Assembly (NCBI RefSeq): GCF_000373585.1 | Contig: NZ_KB891901.1 | Span: 19,710-83,709, forward strand | From: Streptomyces sp. MspMP-M5 | Lineage (GTDB): Bacteria > Actinomycetota > Actinomycetes > Streptomycetales > Streptomycetaceae | Direction of reading: 5' to 3' | DNA: 64,000 bases | In this document: positions 16,421 through 27,800 of the stretch, one piece after another | How positions within the stretch are numbered: the stretch's first letter is position 1 | Layout: each line of letters begins with the position of its first letter | Made by a program: the position numbers and the translations under genes | Notes under the pieces: model-generated | The model's input: the letters and a program-made list of their open reading frames with translations, nothing else | Told to the model about the DNA's origin: nothing | Databases searched by the model: none

Positions 16421-17481
16421 GCAGCACCCCCGACCTCCCCCTCCTCCAGATCGGCCGGCCCGGCGCTCTCTCCGAAGGCGGCGGCTGCGGCGACGCCTGC
16501 GGGTGCGCCGCCGGCGACGGCGACGCCTACGAGCTGGACCCGATGACCTGCGGCCTCGACCCGGACCTGGCCGCGCTCCTGGTGGCCGCCGGCCTGGACC
16601 CCGTCCAGGTGGAGGACATCGCGCACATGGCCATCGAGGAGGACCTCGATCAGGGCGTGGACGTCACCACCGTGGCGACCGTCCCCGAAGACGCCGTCGC
16701 CACCGGGGACTTCACCGCCCGTGAGGACGGCACGATCGCCGGGCTGCGGATCGCCGAGGCGGTGCTGTCGGTGGTGTGCACCGACGAGTTCGCGGTCGAG
16801 CGGCACGTGGAGGACGGCGAGCGGGTCGTGGCCGGCCAGAAGCTGCTGTCCGTCACCACCCGGACCCGTGACCTGCTCACCGCCGAGCGCAGTGCGCTGA
16901 ACCTCCTGGGCCGGCTGTCCGGGATCGCCACTCTGACCCGCGCCTGGGCCGACGTCCTCGAAGGCACCAAGGCCAACGTCCGCGACACCCGTAAGACGAC
17001 GCCGGGCCTGCGCGCCCTGGAGAAGTACGCGGTGCGCTGCGGCGGCGGCGTCAACCACCGGATGTCGCTGTGCGACGCGGCGCTCATCAAGGACAACCAC
17101 GTCGTGGCGGCGGGCGGCGTCGCCGAGGCGTTCACGGCCGTACGCGACGAGTTCCCCGGCGTGCCCATCGAGGTGGAGGTCGACCGGCTCGACCAGATCC
17201 CGCCGATCCTCGCCGAGGGCGCCGACCTGATCCTGCTGGACAACTTCACGCCCGAGCAGACCCGGGAGGCCGTGGAACTGGTCGCCGGCCGCGCGATGCT
17301 GGAGTCCTCGGGCCGGCTCACCCTCGACAACGCCCGCGCGTACGCGGAGACCGGCATCGACTACCTCGCGGTGGGCGCGCTCACCCACTCCGCCCGGGTC
17401 CTCGACATCGGCCTGGACCTGCGCGAGAGCGACGAGCCGGCCGGCCCCCGGGCCGCCGCCCACGACGACGAGAGCCGCTGA
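16417..17481 (+). CDS. nadC: Nicotinate-nucleotide diphosphorylase (carboxylating)
   Basis: NadC (quinolinate phosphoribosyltransferase) converts quinolinate and PRPP to nicotinate mononucleotide. The 354-residue protein has the family core TAERSALNLLGRLSGIATLT, DTRKTTPGLRALEKYAVRCGGG, HRMSLCDAALIKDNH and EVEVD. The N-terminus carries an extra ~40-residue Cys-rich piece (GGGCGDACGCAAGDGD) before the family domain. That could bind a metal, or the start could be misplaced. The GTG start overlaps the nadB stop by four bases. Confidence 0.95.
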   Translation: MSSTPDLPLLQIGRPGALSEGGGCGDACGCAAGDGDAYELDPMTCGLDPDLAALLVAAGLDPVQVEDIAHMAIEEDLDQGVDVTTVATVPEDAVATGDFTAREDGTIAGLRIAEAVLSVVCTDEFAVERHVEDGERVVAGQKLLSVTTRTRDLLTAERSALNLLGRLSGIATLTRAWADVLEGTKANVRDTRKTTPGLRALEKYAVRCGGGVNHRMSLCDAALIKDNHVVAAGGVAEAFTAVRDEFPGVPIEVEVDRLDQIPPILAEGADLILLDNFTPEQTREAVELVAGRAMLESSGRLTLDNARAYAETGIDYLAVGALTHSARVLDIGLDLRESDEPAGPRAAAHDDESR

Positions 17482-17581
17482 CCCCCATGCTGCCGACCAT
17501 CCTCGGAGGCCCACCCGTCTCCCCGCCCACCACCCCGGGCGAGCCCTTCGTGCGCGACGTGAACCGGAGGCGGCGCGGACC

Positions 17582-18379
17582 ATGCTGCTGACCATCGACG
17601 TAGGCAACACCCATACCGTCCTCGGCCTGTTCGACGGCGAGGAGATCGTCGAGCACTGGCGGATCTCCACCGACGCCCGGCGCACCGCCGACGAACTGGC
17701 GGTGCTCCTCCAGGGCCTGATGGGCATGCACCCGCTGCTCGGGGAGGACCTGGGCGACAACATCGAGGGCATCTCCATCTGCTCCACCGTCCCCTCGGTG
17801 CTCCACGAGCTGCGCGAGGTCACCCGCCGCTACTACGGGGACGTGCCGGCCGTCCTGGTGGAACCGGGCGTCAAGACGGGCGTGCCGATCCTCATGGACA
17901 ACCCCAAGGAGGTCGGCGCCGACCGGATCATCAACGCCCTGGCGGCCGTCGAGCTGTACGGCGGCCCGGCCGTCGTCGTCGACTTCGGCACAGCGACCAC
18001 GTTCGACGCGGTCAGCGCCCGCGGCGAGTACGTGGGCGGGGTGATCGCCCCCGGTATCGAGATCTCCGTCGACGCCCTGGGGGTCAAGGGCGCCCAGCTC
18101 CGCAAGATCGAGCTGGCCCGGCCGCGCAGCGTCATCGGGAAGAACACCGTCGAGGCGATGCAGTCCGGCATCCTCTACGGCTTCGCCGGCCAGGTGGACG
18201 GCGTGGTGCAGCGGATGGCCCGGGAACTGGCCGACGACCCGGACGACGTGACGGTGATCGCCACGGGCGGGCTGGCCCCGATGGTGCTCGGCGAGTCCTC
18301 GGTGATCGACGAGCACGAGCCCTGGCTGACCCTGATCGGCCTGCGGCTGGTGTACGAGCGGAACGTCGGGCGCCTGTGA
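17582..18379 (+). CDS. coaX: Type III pantothenate kinase
   Basis: CoaX phosphorylates pantothenate, the first step of CoA synthesis from the panC product. The 265-residue protein shows the ASKHA-fold phosphate loop LLTIDVGNTHTVLGLF, DFGTATTFDAVSARGEYVGG and VIAPGIEISVDAL. It lies 100 bases after nadC in the same direction. The run panC-nadB-nadC-coaX thus links pantothenate/CoA and NAD synthesis, both of which draw on aspartate. Confidence 0.95.
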   Translation: MLLTIDVGNTHTVLGLFDGEEIVEHWRISTDARRTADELAVLLQGLMGMHPLLGEDLGDNIEGISICSTVPSVLHELREVTRRYYGDVPAVLVEPGVKTGVPILMDNPKEVGADRIINALAAVELYGGPAVVVDFGTATTFDAVSARGEYVGGVIAPGIEISVDALGVKGAQLRKIELARPRSVIGKNTVEAMQSGILYGFAGQVDGVVQRMARELADDPDDVTVIATGGLAPMVLGESSVIDEHEPWLTLIGLRLVYERNVGRL

Positions 18380-18503
18380 CGGGGCGGCGGTGGACGGGCG
18401 CGGCGGTTGCGTACTGGCGCGCCCGTGTGACAGGCGGCCCGCTGCCGCGCCATTGCGTGGCGAATTAAGCGGCTTTTGTCCGAATAGGTCGTAAAGTCGC
18501 CCC

Positions 18504-19247
18504 ATGCCAATGCCATACGGATCCCGCGGCGGCATGGCCTTCGGCGCCGATGAGTTGCGTGTGCTCCGTCGCGCCCTCGCCCATGCCCTCCAGACGACCT
18601 CCTCCGCCGCGCCCCAGGGCGACTCCGGCGCGGACGCGTCGCAGGACGTCCAGGAATACCTCCGGCTGGCCGAGGCGGTGGACGAGGCGGTCCGCGAAGG
18701 CGCCCGCCTGCGCGCCTTCCTGCTCGCCGACCTCGCCCGCTACCGCGACGCCCTGCCCGGTGCCGCCGCCGGCTATCTCACCCGGCTCAAGGAGGCGCTG
18801 GCGGCCGGCCACGTCCCCGCCCCCGACGACCTCGCCGCACTGCGCTCGCTGCTCGCCCGGCCCGCCGCCGAGACCGAGCGCAAACGCCGCAGCGCCCTGC
18901 TGCGGCACTGCGAGCGAGTGGCCGACAAGTCCGTACGGGCCCGCCTGCGCGCGCTGCCAGGCGGCCGCTCAGGCGCCTCCCCGGACGCCCCGGCGGGCGG
19001 CCGCACCGGCAGCCGGCCGCGGCCGTCCGCCACCGCCTCGCGCGGCGGGGTGGACTCCGGGGCGGAGTCGGGCGCGGAACCCGGCGCGGAACCCAAGCGC
19101 GATCCCCGGAGGGAGCCCCGCCGGGAGCCGCCCAAGCCCGCGCCGCGCCCCAAGGCGCCACGGCCCGACCGCCCCATCCCTACGCCCGGTGAGGTCTTCC
19201 CGCCCCGCCGGAAGCCCGCCCCGCCCCCGGAGACCCGGACCGCCTGA
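18504..19247 (+). CDS. Conserved hypothetical helical protein
   Basis: This 247-residue protein has an ordered, helix-rich N-terminal half (residues ~10-150: FGADELRVLRRALAHALQT, QEYLRLAEAVDEAVREGARLRAFLLADLARYRDAL). A basic, Pro/Arg-rich disordered C-terminal half follows. I do not recognise a named domain. It follows coaX in the same direction after 124 bases and probably has its own promoter. Confidence 0.75.
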   Translation: MPMPYGSRGGMAFGADELRVLRRALAHALQTTSSAAPQGDSGADASQDVQEYLRLAEAVDEAVREGARLRAFLLADLARYRDALPGAAAGYLTRLKEALAAGHVPAPDDLAALRSLLARPAAETERKRRSALLRHCERVADKSVRARLRALPGGRSGASPDAPAGGRTGSRPRPSATASRGGVDSGAESGAEPGAEPKRDPRREPRREPPKPAPRPKAPRPDRPIPTPGEVFPPRRKPAPPPETRTA

Positions 19248-19306
19248 GCGCTGCGTACTCTGGCTGGGTATCGTCGCGGGCACACGCCTTGAAGGAGGCC
19301 CATGCC

Positions 19307-19486
19307 ATGGATTACGTCGCCGCGCTGCTCCCGCCCGTAGTGATGGCCGTTGCCTTCACCTGCCTGATCGTCACGATGGTCAAGAGCCAGGGCGGCCAGA
19401 ACAAGTCGAAGGAGGACGCGGCCGTCGACGAGGCGTTCGCCCGCGCCGAGGCCGCCGGACGGGACCCCAAGCCCTTCGGCGCCTGA
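19307..19486 (+). CDS. Small single-pass membrane protein
   Basis: This 59-residue protein has one N-terminal membrane helix (VAALLPPVVMAVAFTCLIVTMV) and a short charged cytoplasmic tail containing EDAAVDEAFARAEAAG. ATG at 19307 was chosen over an in-frame TTG at 19289 because AAGGAGG lies eight bases before it. A strong terminator follows. Function unknown. Confidence 0.8.
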   Translation: MDYVAALLPPVVMAVAFTCLIVTMVKSQGGQNKSKEDAAVDEAFARAEAAGRDPKPFGA

Positions 19487-19517
19487 ACCTCCGCCATTTC
19501 CGGCGGACCACCCGCAC

Positions 19518-19561
19518 AGTACGGCCCGGGATTGCCCGTCCCGGGCCGTACTTCCTTTTTC
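19518..19561 (+). terminator. Rho-independent-type terminator after the small membrane protein
   Basis: Exact 13-base arms AGTACGGCCCGGG (19518-19530) and CCCGGGCCGTACT (19540-19552) enclose a 9-base loop. A T-rich run (TTCCTTTTT) follows at once. Confidence 0.85.
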
Positions 19562-19619
19562 CGGACCAAACGCAACGAGATCAACCGGCATTCGCGACAT
19601 CTCCCACTATTCTTCTTGT

Positions 19620-20114
19620 GTGCCGAGACGCTTGGGTGATCTGGAAGACGCGGTGATGACGCGGGTGTGGGAGTGGAACCGCCCGGTCACCGTTCGAGAA
19701 GTTCTGGAGGATCTCCAGAAGGAACGGTCGATCGCCTACACCACCGTCATGACCGTATTGGACAACCTCCATCAGAAGGGCTGGGTGCGCCGCGAAGCCG
19801 AAGGCCGCGCCTATCGATATGAGGCGGTCTCCACTCGCGCCGCCTACTCGGCCGCACTGATGAACGAAGCGTGGTCCGCCAGTGACAACCCCGCGGCCGC
19901 GCTGGTGGCCTTCTTCGGCATGATGTCGCCGGAACAGCGGCATGCGCTCCGCGATGCCGTGCGGATGGTGCAGGTCGACGATCCCGCCGACGCAGAGGAA
20001 GAACAGCCGGCGGCCCGGGAAGGCGCCCGGGAAGAACAGCCGGAAGCCGCCGAGGAAGCGCCGGCCGGCGAAGGAGATGAACCCGGAGCGGGGGCCGGCG
20101 GCAAGGGGCGATAG
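19620..20114 (+). CDS. BlaI/MecI/CopY-family transcriptional regulator
   Basis: This 164-residue protein has the winged-helix BlaI domain in residues 1-85 (RRLGDLEDAVMTRVWEWNRPVTVREVL, AYTTVMTVLDNLHQKGWVRRE). Family members repress genes for antibiotic or metal response and are often inactivated by proteolysis. No BlaR-type sensor protease gene is adjacent. The last ~50 residues are Glu/Ala/Pro-rich and disordered. The start codon is GTG; the next gene begins nine bases after the stop, so the two are probably co-transcribed. Confidence 0.9.
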   Translation: MPRRLGDLEDAVMTRVWEWNRPVTVREVLEDLQKERSIAYTTVMTVLDNLHQKGWVRREAEGRAYRYEAVSTRAAYSAALMNEAWSASDNPAAALVAFFGMMSPEQRHALRDAVRMVQVDDPADAEEEQPAAREGAREEQPEAAEEAPAGEGDEPGAGAGGKGR

Positions 20115-20123
20115 CGTCCGGGC

Positions 20124-20642
20124 ATGCCAGCGCATTCAAAAGGGCTCACCGTCCGCCGGGCCCGGACCAGCGATGTACCGGCCGTACGTCGCCTCATCGA
20201 CGCCTACGTGCGCGACGGGATCCTGCTCGACAAAGCGACCGTCACGCTTTACGAGGACATCCAGGAGTTCTGGGTGGCCGAGCGGGACGCCGACGCCGAG
20301 GTCGTCGGCTGCGGAGCACTGCACGTCATGTGGGAGGACCTGGCCGAGGTCCGTACCCTGGCGGTGGACCGGAGGGTGCTGGGCACCGGGGTCGGCCACC
20401 AGGTCCTGGACAAGCTGGTCGCCACCGCGCGGTGGCTGGGAGTGCGGCGAATTTTCTGCCTCACCTTCGAAGTCGACTTCTTCGCCAAGCACGGCTTCGT
20501 GGAGATCGGCGAGACTCCCGTAGACGGGGATGTCTACAGCGAACTGCTGCGTTCCTATGACGAGGGCGTTGCGGAGTTCCTGGGCCTCGAACGAGTGAAG
20601 CCCAACACCCTGGGCAACAGCCGCATGCTTCTGCACCTGTGA
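20124..20642 (+). CDS. argA: Amino-acid N-acetyltransferase (N-acetylglutamate synthase type)
   Basis: This 172-residue GNAT-fold enzyme has the short ArgA architecture of actinobacteria and would acetylate glutamate at the start of arginine synthesis. The acetyl-CoA loop appears as LAVDRRVLGTGVGHQVLDKLV. The C-terminal FCLTFEVDFFAKHGFVEI segment is typical of N-acetylglutamate synthases. No other arg genes are nearby. A different amino-acid substrate cannot be excluded without alignment. Confidence 0.85.
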   Translation: MPAHSKGLTVRRARTSDVPAVRRLIDAYVRDGILLDKATVTLYEDIQEFWVAERDADAEVVGCGALHVMWEDLAEVRTLAVDRRVLGTGVGHQVLDKLVATARWLGVRRIFCLTFEVDFFAKHGFVEIGETPVDGDVYSELLRSYDEGVAEFLGLERVKPNTLGNSRMLLHL

Positions 20643-20799
20643 TCAGCGTTCTATGTCCGAATCGCTCCCCTATCTCATGGCTGCGGAAGCATGCGTTCCC
20701 CGCTCTGTGGGCAAGTGAACCCTACCCAAGGGTTTGTGTTTTTCCCGGAAAAGCGGTTTGCTTTCCGTCGTAATCCACATTCGATGAAAGGGAATCCTG

Positions 20800-21132
20800 G
20801 TGGCACAGAAGGTTCAGGTTCTTCTTGTCGACGACCTCGACGGTGGCGAGGCCCACGAGACCGTCACGTTCGCTCTCGACGGTAAGTCCTACGAGATCGA
20901 CCTCTCCGACGCCAACGCGGACAAGCTGCGCGAGTCGCTGGCCGACTTCGTGAAGGCCGGCCGCAAGACCGGTGGCCGTTCCGCCGGCCGCGGCAAGGCC
21001 CGTGCGGCGTCCGCCGGCTCCCCGGACACCGCGAAGATCCGTGCCTGGGCGAAGGAGAACGGCTACAACGTGAATGACCGTGGCCGCGTCCCCGCCGACA
21101 TTCGCGAGGCATTCGAGAAGGCCAACGGCTGA
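20800..21132 (+). CDS. lsr2: Nucleoid-associated protein Lsr2
   Basis: This 110-residue H-NS-like xenogeneic silencer binds AT-rich DNA and bridges it. The N-terminal oligomerisation domain (residues 1-58) begins MAQKVQVLLVDDLDGGEA. The C-terminal DNA-binding domain (IRAWAKENGYNVNDRGRVPADIREAFE) contains the minor-groove Arg-Gly-Arg hook. The GTG start is preceded by GGGAATCC. The 157 bases upstream are markedly AT-rich for this genome, consistent with self-binding. The 3' end overlaps the convergent gene by 70 bases. Confidence 0.96.
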   Translation: MAQKVQVLLVDDLDGGEAHETVTFALDGKSYEIDLSDANADKLRESLADFVKAGRKTGGRSAGRGKARAASAGSPDTAKIRAWAKENGYNVNDRGRVPADIREAFEKANG

Positions 21133-21743
21133 TCGCCGTACGCGCGATCCGATTGGCGATTACGAGCACGCACCAACCGGGCCCGGAGGCACTCAGTGGC
21201 CGCCGCGCTCACGAGCCGTACGAGGTCGGGGGCGCCCCCACCGTCCCCGATTCCTGTCCCGAACCCCGTGGTGGGCAGGCGATTTTCCGCCTCGTACCCA
21301 GGCCGGGGAGGCCGCACCCATCCCGCGGCCTCCCGCGCGCCGCAGCCGCCGGCCGCCGGGCCCCCTGAGGGCGGCGCCGGTGCAGGCATCCGGCCCCCGG
21401 CCCCGCGGGCCGTGAGATCCCCCGCGAGCGTGCCCCACTCCAGCCATTCCAGGATTTCCGGCAGCTCCTCCGCGCCACCGGCCGCGATCAGCAGGAGCAG
21501 TTTCGGCCGATCCGCCGCCCGTTTCCCGCCCGGTGCGGACCGCAGCAGCGCGACCGGGCCGGTGCACGGCATCCGCCGCAGCACCGCACGCCCCGCGTCC
21601 GCGGGCATCTCCAGGACGTCGAAGCGCAGCCCCGTGAGCAGCTCCACCGGCTCCGTGCCGGTGGTCGGCCAGCCGAGCTCGTCCTCGTACCACCGGCGGA
21701 CGGCGGAGAAGGGGGAGCGGGGTCGCGGGAGTGCGCGGGCCAT
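21063..21743 (-). CDS. Conserved actinobacterial protein (primase/polymerase N-terminal-like), SCO3374-like
   Basis: This protein of about 226 residues begins MARALPRPRSPFSAVRRWYEDELGWPTTG and continues with PVELLTGLRFDVLEMPADAG. The pattern is seen in Streptomyces proteins resembling the N-terminal part of bifunctional DNA primase/polymerases. I see no complete catalytic motif set, so enzymatic activity is doubtful. The start at 21743 is preferred over ATG at 21767 by comparison with remembered family openings. The C-terminus runs antisense into the last 70 bases of lsr2. Confidence 0.7.
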   Translation of the reverse strand: MARALPRPRSPFSAVRRWYEDELGWPTTGTEPVELLTGLRFDVLEMPADAGRAVLRRMPCTGPVALLRSAPGGKRAADRPKLLLLIAAGGAEELPEILEWLEWGTLAGDLTARGAGGRMPAPAPPSGGPAAGGCGAREAAGWVRPPRPGYEAENRLPTTGFGTGIGDGGGAPDLVRLVSAAATECLRARLVRARNRQSDRAYGDQPLAFSNASRMSAGTRPRSFTL

Positions 21744-21847
21744 GTCCGGTGCAACTGCCGCCCCCATGGAAGGTTACGGAGGGTGGGCAGAGAGTTGCGT
21801 TCCGTATATAGCGGAGGGTGTGTGGAGGCATTCCGCGAGGTGCGGGT

Positions 21848-21861
21848 GTTCGCCCGTAGCG
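21848..21861 (+). promoter_or_regulatory. Candidate ClgR box (distal)
   Basis: GTTCGC-N5-GCG is exactly the short motif described for ClgR, the activator of clp and lon genes in Streptomyces. It lies ~380 bases upstream of clpC. A 9-base motif occurs by chance in high-GC DNA, but two copies in one clp upstream region is suggestive. Confidence 0.45.
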
Positions 21862-22001
21862 GAGGGAAAAGGGCCGCGCCGCATGGAGTGTCAGTGGCGG
21901 CGGGTAAGACAGTCTCAGTGGGAAGAGACGCTGTGACCGGCGCCCTCGGCAGTTCGCCGCCGCCTTCGGCCGGCGGCGGGCGGTGTGTCGGCAAGGCTCG
22001 C

Positions 22002-22015
22002 GTTCGCCACGGGCG
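22002..22015 (+). promoter_or_regulatory. Candidate ClgR box (proximal)
   Basis: A second GTTCGC-N5-GCG match is 225 bases upstream of the clpC ATG, a position compatible with activation from a site near the promoter. Motif knowledge comes from published ClgR work as I recall it. Confidence 0.5.
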
Positions 22016-22239
22016 TAGTGGCGGCATGCGTATATGCCTGGCCTGCGGGAACATCGTCTCGCACCATCGAGTTGGAGCAGATGTCAGCTGTTCGGCAGTA
22101 AATTTCCCCGTCGGAGCGGGGTGATCCGGACGGGTGTCGGCAGTTGGAATGAGCTGTCCCGCCCTGCGGGACTAGCATGCGGAAGGACAGGGAGGGGACC
22201 GACCCCTTACTGCCTGACCGCTCTGAGGAGCGATTAACG

Positions 22240-24765
<2,526 letters not shown>

Positions 24766-24785
24766 TCCGTATCTGAGACACGCAG

Positions 24786-24826
24786 CCGCCCCGGAACCGT
24801 TCGATCGACGGTTCCGGGGCGGTTTT
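24786..24826 (+). terminator. Strong intrinsic terminator of clpC
   Basis: A perfect 15-base stem (24786-24800 with 24808-24822, CCGCCCCGGAACCGT and its complement) has a 7-base loop and is followed by TTTTGTGT. It lies 20 bases past the clpC stop. Confidence 0.93.
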
Positions 24827-24845
24827 GTGTGCGTCCTGCGCCCTC

Positions 24846-27800
24846 TTATGCGCGGGGGCGGGGGAAGAGGGTGGTGTTGAGGTGGGGCGGGAGGGGGTGG
24901 TCGGGGGACGGGGCCAGGTTGGAGAGAAAGAGGCTCTGGAGGGCAGGGAGGGTCTCCACGGGGGAGAGGTCGATCTGGCCGCCGATCAGGCCGTAGAGCT
25001 GGAGCTTGCGGATGCTGGGGAAAGCCGGGAGAGCGGTGCGCAGCAGTGCGCCGAATTCCGTGGCGGGGCGGCGTCCCGTGTTGACGAGACTAAGGGTTTC
25101 CACCTGGGGAAGCTCCTGGCCAGGGGCAATGCGCAGGGCGGCCTCCCCCTCTGCCAGGCCGAAGGAGAAGAACTTCAGGCCGGGGAGGCCGGCGAGGGTG
25201 CGCCATTTCTCCTCGGCGGATTCGTTCGTGAGGCGTTGTAGTTGCAGGCTGCGCAGTGGCCAGGACGCGAGGCGAGCGAAGTCCGGGCGAATGCGTTGCC
25301 CCAGGGTGAGGAGCTGCAGCGGGGCATGCAGGGGGAAAGCGTCCAAGCCCTCCGGTGGGAGCGGCGCGAGGAGGGACAGGGAATGCAGGTGAGTGAGGCC
25401 GTCGAGTCCGCGTGGGGTGCGTACGACGTTGACGTCCCCGCTGATGCCCAGCGAGTCCAGGCGTAGGTCCCTGAGCGGGGCGAGGCTTTCTACGGCAGGG
25501 CAGTCTTGGAGGGTGAGTGATTTCAGCGCGGGGAAGTCCTTGAGGAACGCGAGATCGCTGATCTCCGGGTTGTTGGTGAGCGCAAGATGGGTGAGCTGTG
25601 CCGGGTGCAGGCCGTCGCGAAGTTCCCGGGCAGTGAAAGAGCCGTTCATGGTCGTGCGGGGACGGCCACCGAGGGCCTTCAGGGCACGTAGTTCGGCAGT
25701 GCTGTTGACGGTGACGATCACGTCGGTACCGATGTGCTGGATGATCTCCTCGGCATAGCGGCTGGCTTCGAATGCCGACCAGTGAGTGCCCAGACGATTC
25801 CGGACATTGAAGTCGGGGTGGCTGCGAAAGCGCTTGATGCATTCCAGTGCCGCGTCGGAACCGATGGCGGCGGCGGTGGCCACCACTTCTTGTGCCTCGT
25901 CGTTCTCCAGGCCGTCCGGGCCGGGGAGGAGTTCCAGGACGATCGGCCCCACCTGTGCGAGCAGTGTCGACTCGCCACGGGTGCGAGGCGGCAAGACCTC
26001 TCGTACGCGGACGTTGACCTCCTCACGCACGCCGGGGTCCAGCTCCGTCGCATGCTCCAGGCACGCCATGGCGAGCACGTGGACGCGGAGGCGCACACCT
26101 GGTTCTTTGATTCCGTCACCCTTAGCAACCAACTCCCGTAGGAATTCCGCCCGTTCACGCGGCCTGGCATGGGCCACGGCCATGCGGATCACGTCCTCCC
26201 ACTGGGACTCGCCGGCGTGCTGGACCAGCAGGCCGAAGTCGCCCTCCTCCACGGCGGCCTTGGCGCCCAGGTAGTCCTGGAAGGTGCGGTGGATGAAGTC
26301 CACGGTGCCGGGGGCCGGTTCGCGCAGGAGGCCGCTGCGGTGGAGGAGGTGGCGGAAGACGGCCGGGGCGGGGCCCTGGGAGGCCGCGGCGGGGACGGCC
26401 GGGAGGATGTCGGCCAGGATGCGTTCGGCGCGGTCGCGGTCGAGTTCGGTGCGGCCGTTGCGGATCAGCCAGTAGGCGAGGCGCTGCAGGAGCTGGATCT
26501 GCGGTTCGTCGGCCAGCTCGATGCCGTCCGGGCCGCGCATGTCGCGTTCCCGGTCGCGGCGGGAGAGCAGCATGCTCAGGGCGGCGTCGTAGAGCTCCTT
26601 GCGGCCGTGCGGGAGGTAGCCGCGGCGGTCGCGGTGCAGGGCGCAGATCAGGCCGCACATCAGGGGGTTGGTGGCGAGGCGGCCGAGGTCGGGCTTGGTG
26701 CGGACGGCGGTCAGCAGGGACTGCTCGTAGGCGTCCAGACGGTCGGGGTCGTCGGCGTCGTGGCGGGCGGCGCGGTGCCAGCGGGCGATGAACGCGGCGA
26801 CCTCGTCGCGGCTCATGGGGGAGAGGGTCAGTTCGTCGAAGCCTTCGGGGGCGAGCCAGTCGTCGCGGACCGCGGAGGGGCGGGTGGTGGCCAGCCAGAG
26901 GTTGCCGGGGAAGGCGTCGAGGAGGTCGCGCAGCCAGCGGCGGGTGGCCTCGCGCTCGCGTTCCGGGATCTCGTCCAGGCCGTCGACGAGGAGGAGCGCG
27001 CGGCCGGCGGTCAGGACGCGGTCGGCCCAGCCGGTGGGCTGGGTGCCGGAGACCGGGCAGCCGGTGGCCGCGAGGAAGCGGTCCGGGGTGGGCAGGGCGG
27101 CGCCGGCGCGGGTGAGGGTGCGCAGCGGGAGGACGAAGGGGATGCGGCCGTAGAGGTGGGGGAGGGCGGTGGTGCCGAGGGGTTTGGTGCAGGAGACGGC
27201 GAGCCACTGGACGAGGGTGCTCTTGCCGGAGCCGGCGACGCCGCGGAGCAGGACGTGGTCGCGTCCGGCGAGGGCCTGGTCGGCCGGGACGGGCGCACGC
27301 GGCGGCAGGTCCTCGAACGGGTCCTCGGCGCGGCCCGGGCCGGCCGCCTGGAGGCTCATGTAGGCGGCGTCGAGGGGCCAGCGGTCCGGGGAGTTGTGCA
27401 GGTCGATGCCGTAGATCGTCAACCGGCCGTGCTTGCGGGCGAGATGGGCGAGATAGGTGTGCTCGAAGGCGAGGTCGGCGGCGCGGGGGGAGGGGTGGTC
27501 CGCGAGGAAGGTGTCGATCTTCGTGACCAGGGTGTCCAGGGTGCGGCTCTGCTGGACGAGGGTGCGCGCGACGAAGGTGGAGCGCTGGGTGAAGAAGTGG
27601 ATGACGTGCAGGCAGGCGGTGGTGAGAAGGGTGTGGTGGAGGAGTTCGGCGTCCCGGGAGAGCTCGCGGGTCGACTGAGGGGCGGCCGCGCGGAGTTGGT
27701 CGGCGAGGGCGGCGGGGCCCAGGTGGACGGCCTGGATGTCCGCCATCGCGAGGGTGCCGAGGGCGGCGAGGGTGGTGGCCAGGGCGGCGGCCACCGCGGG

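Larger units (their letters stand above)
21744..22239. promoter_or_regulatory. clpC upstream region
   Basis: About 500 bases separate the divergent gene from clpC. The region holds two matches to the ClgR box (annotated separately), a G/C hairpin near 22105-22120 and a purine-rich ribosome binding site (GAGGAG) before the clpC ATG. No gene is convincing in it. Confidence 0.6.
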
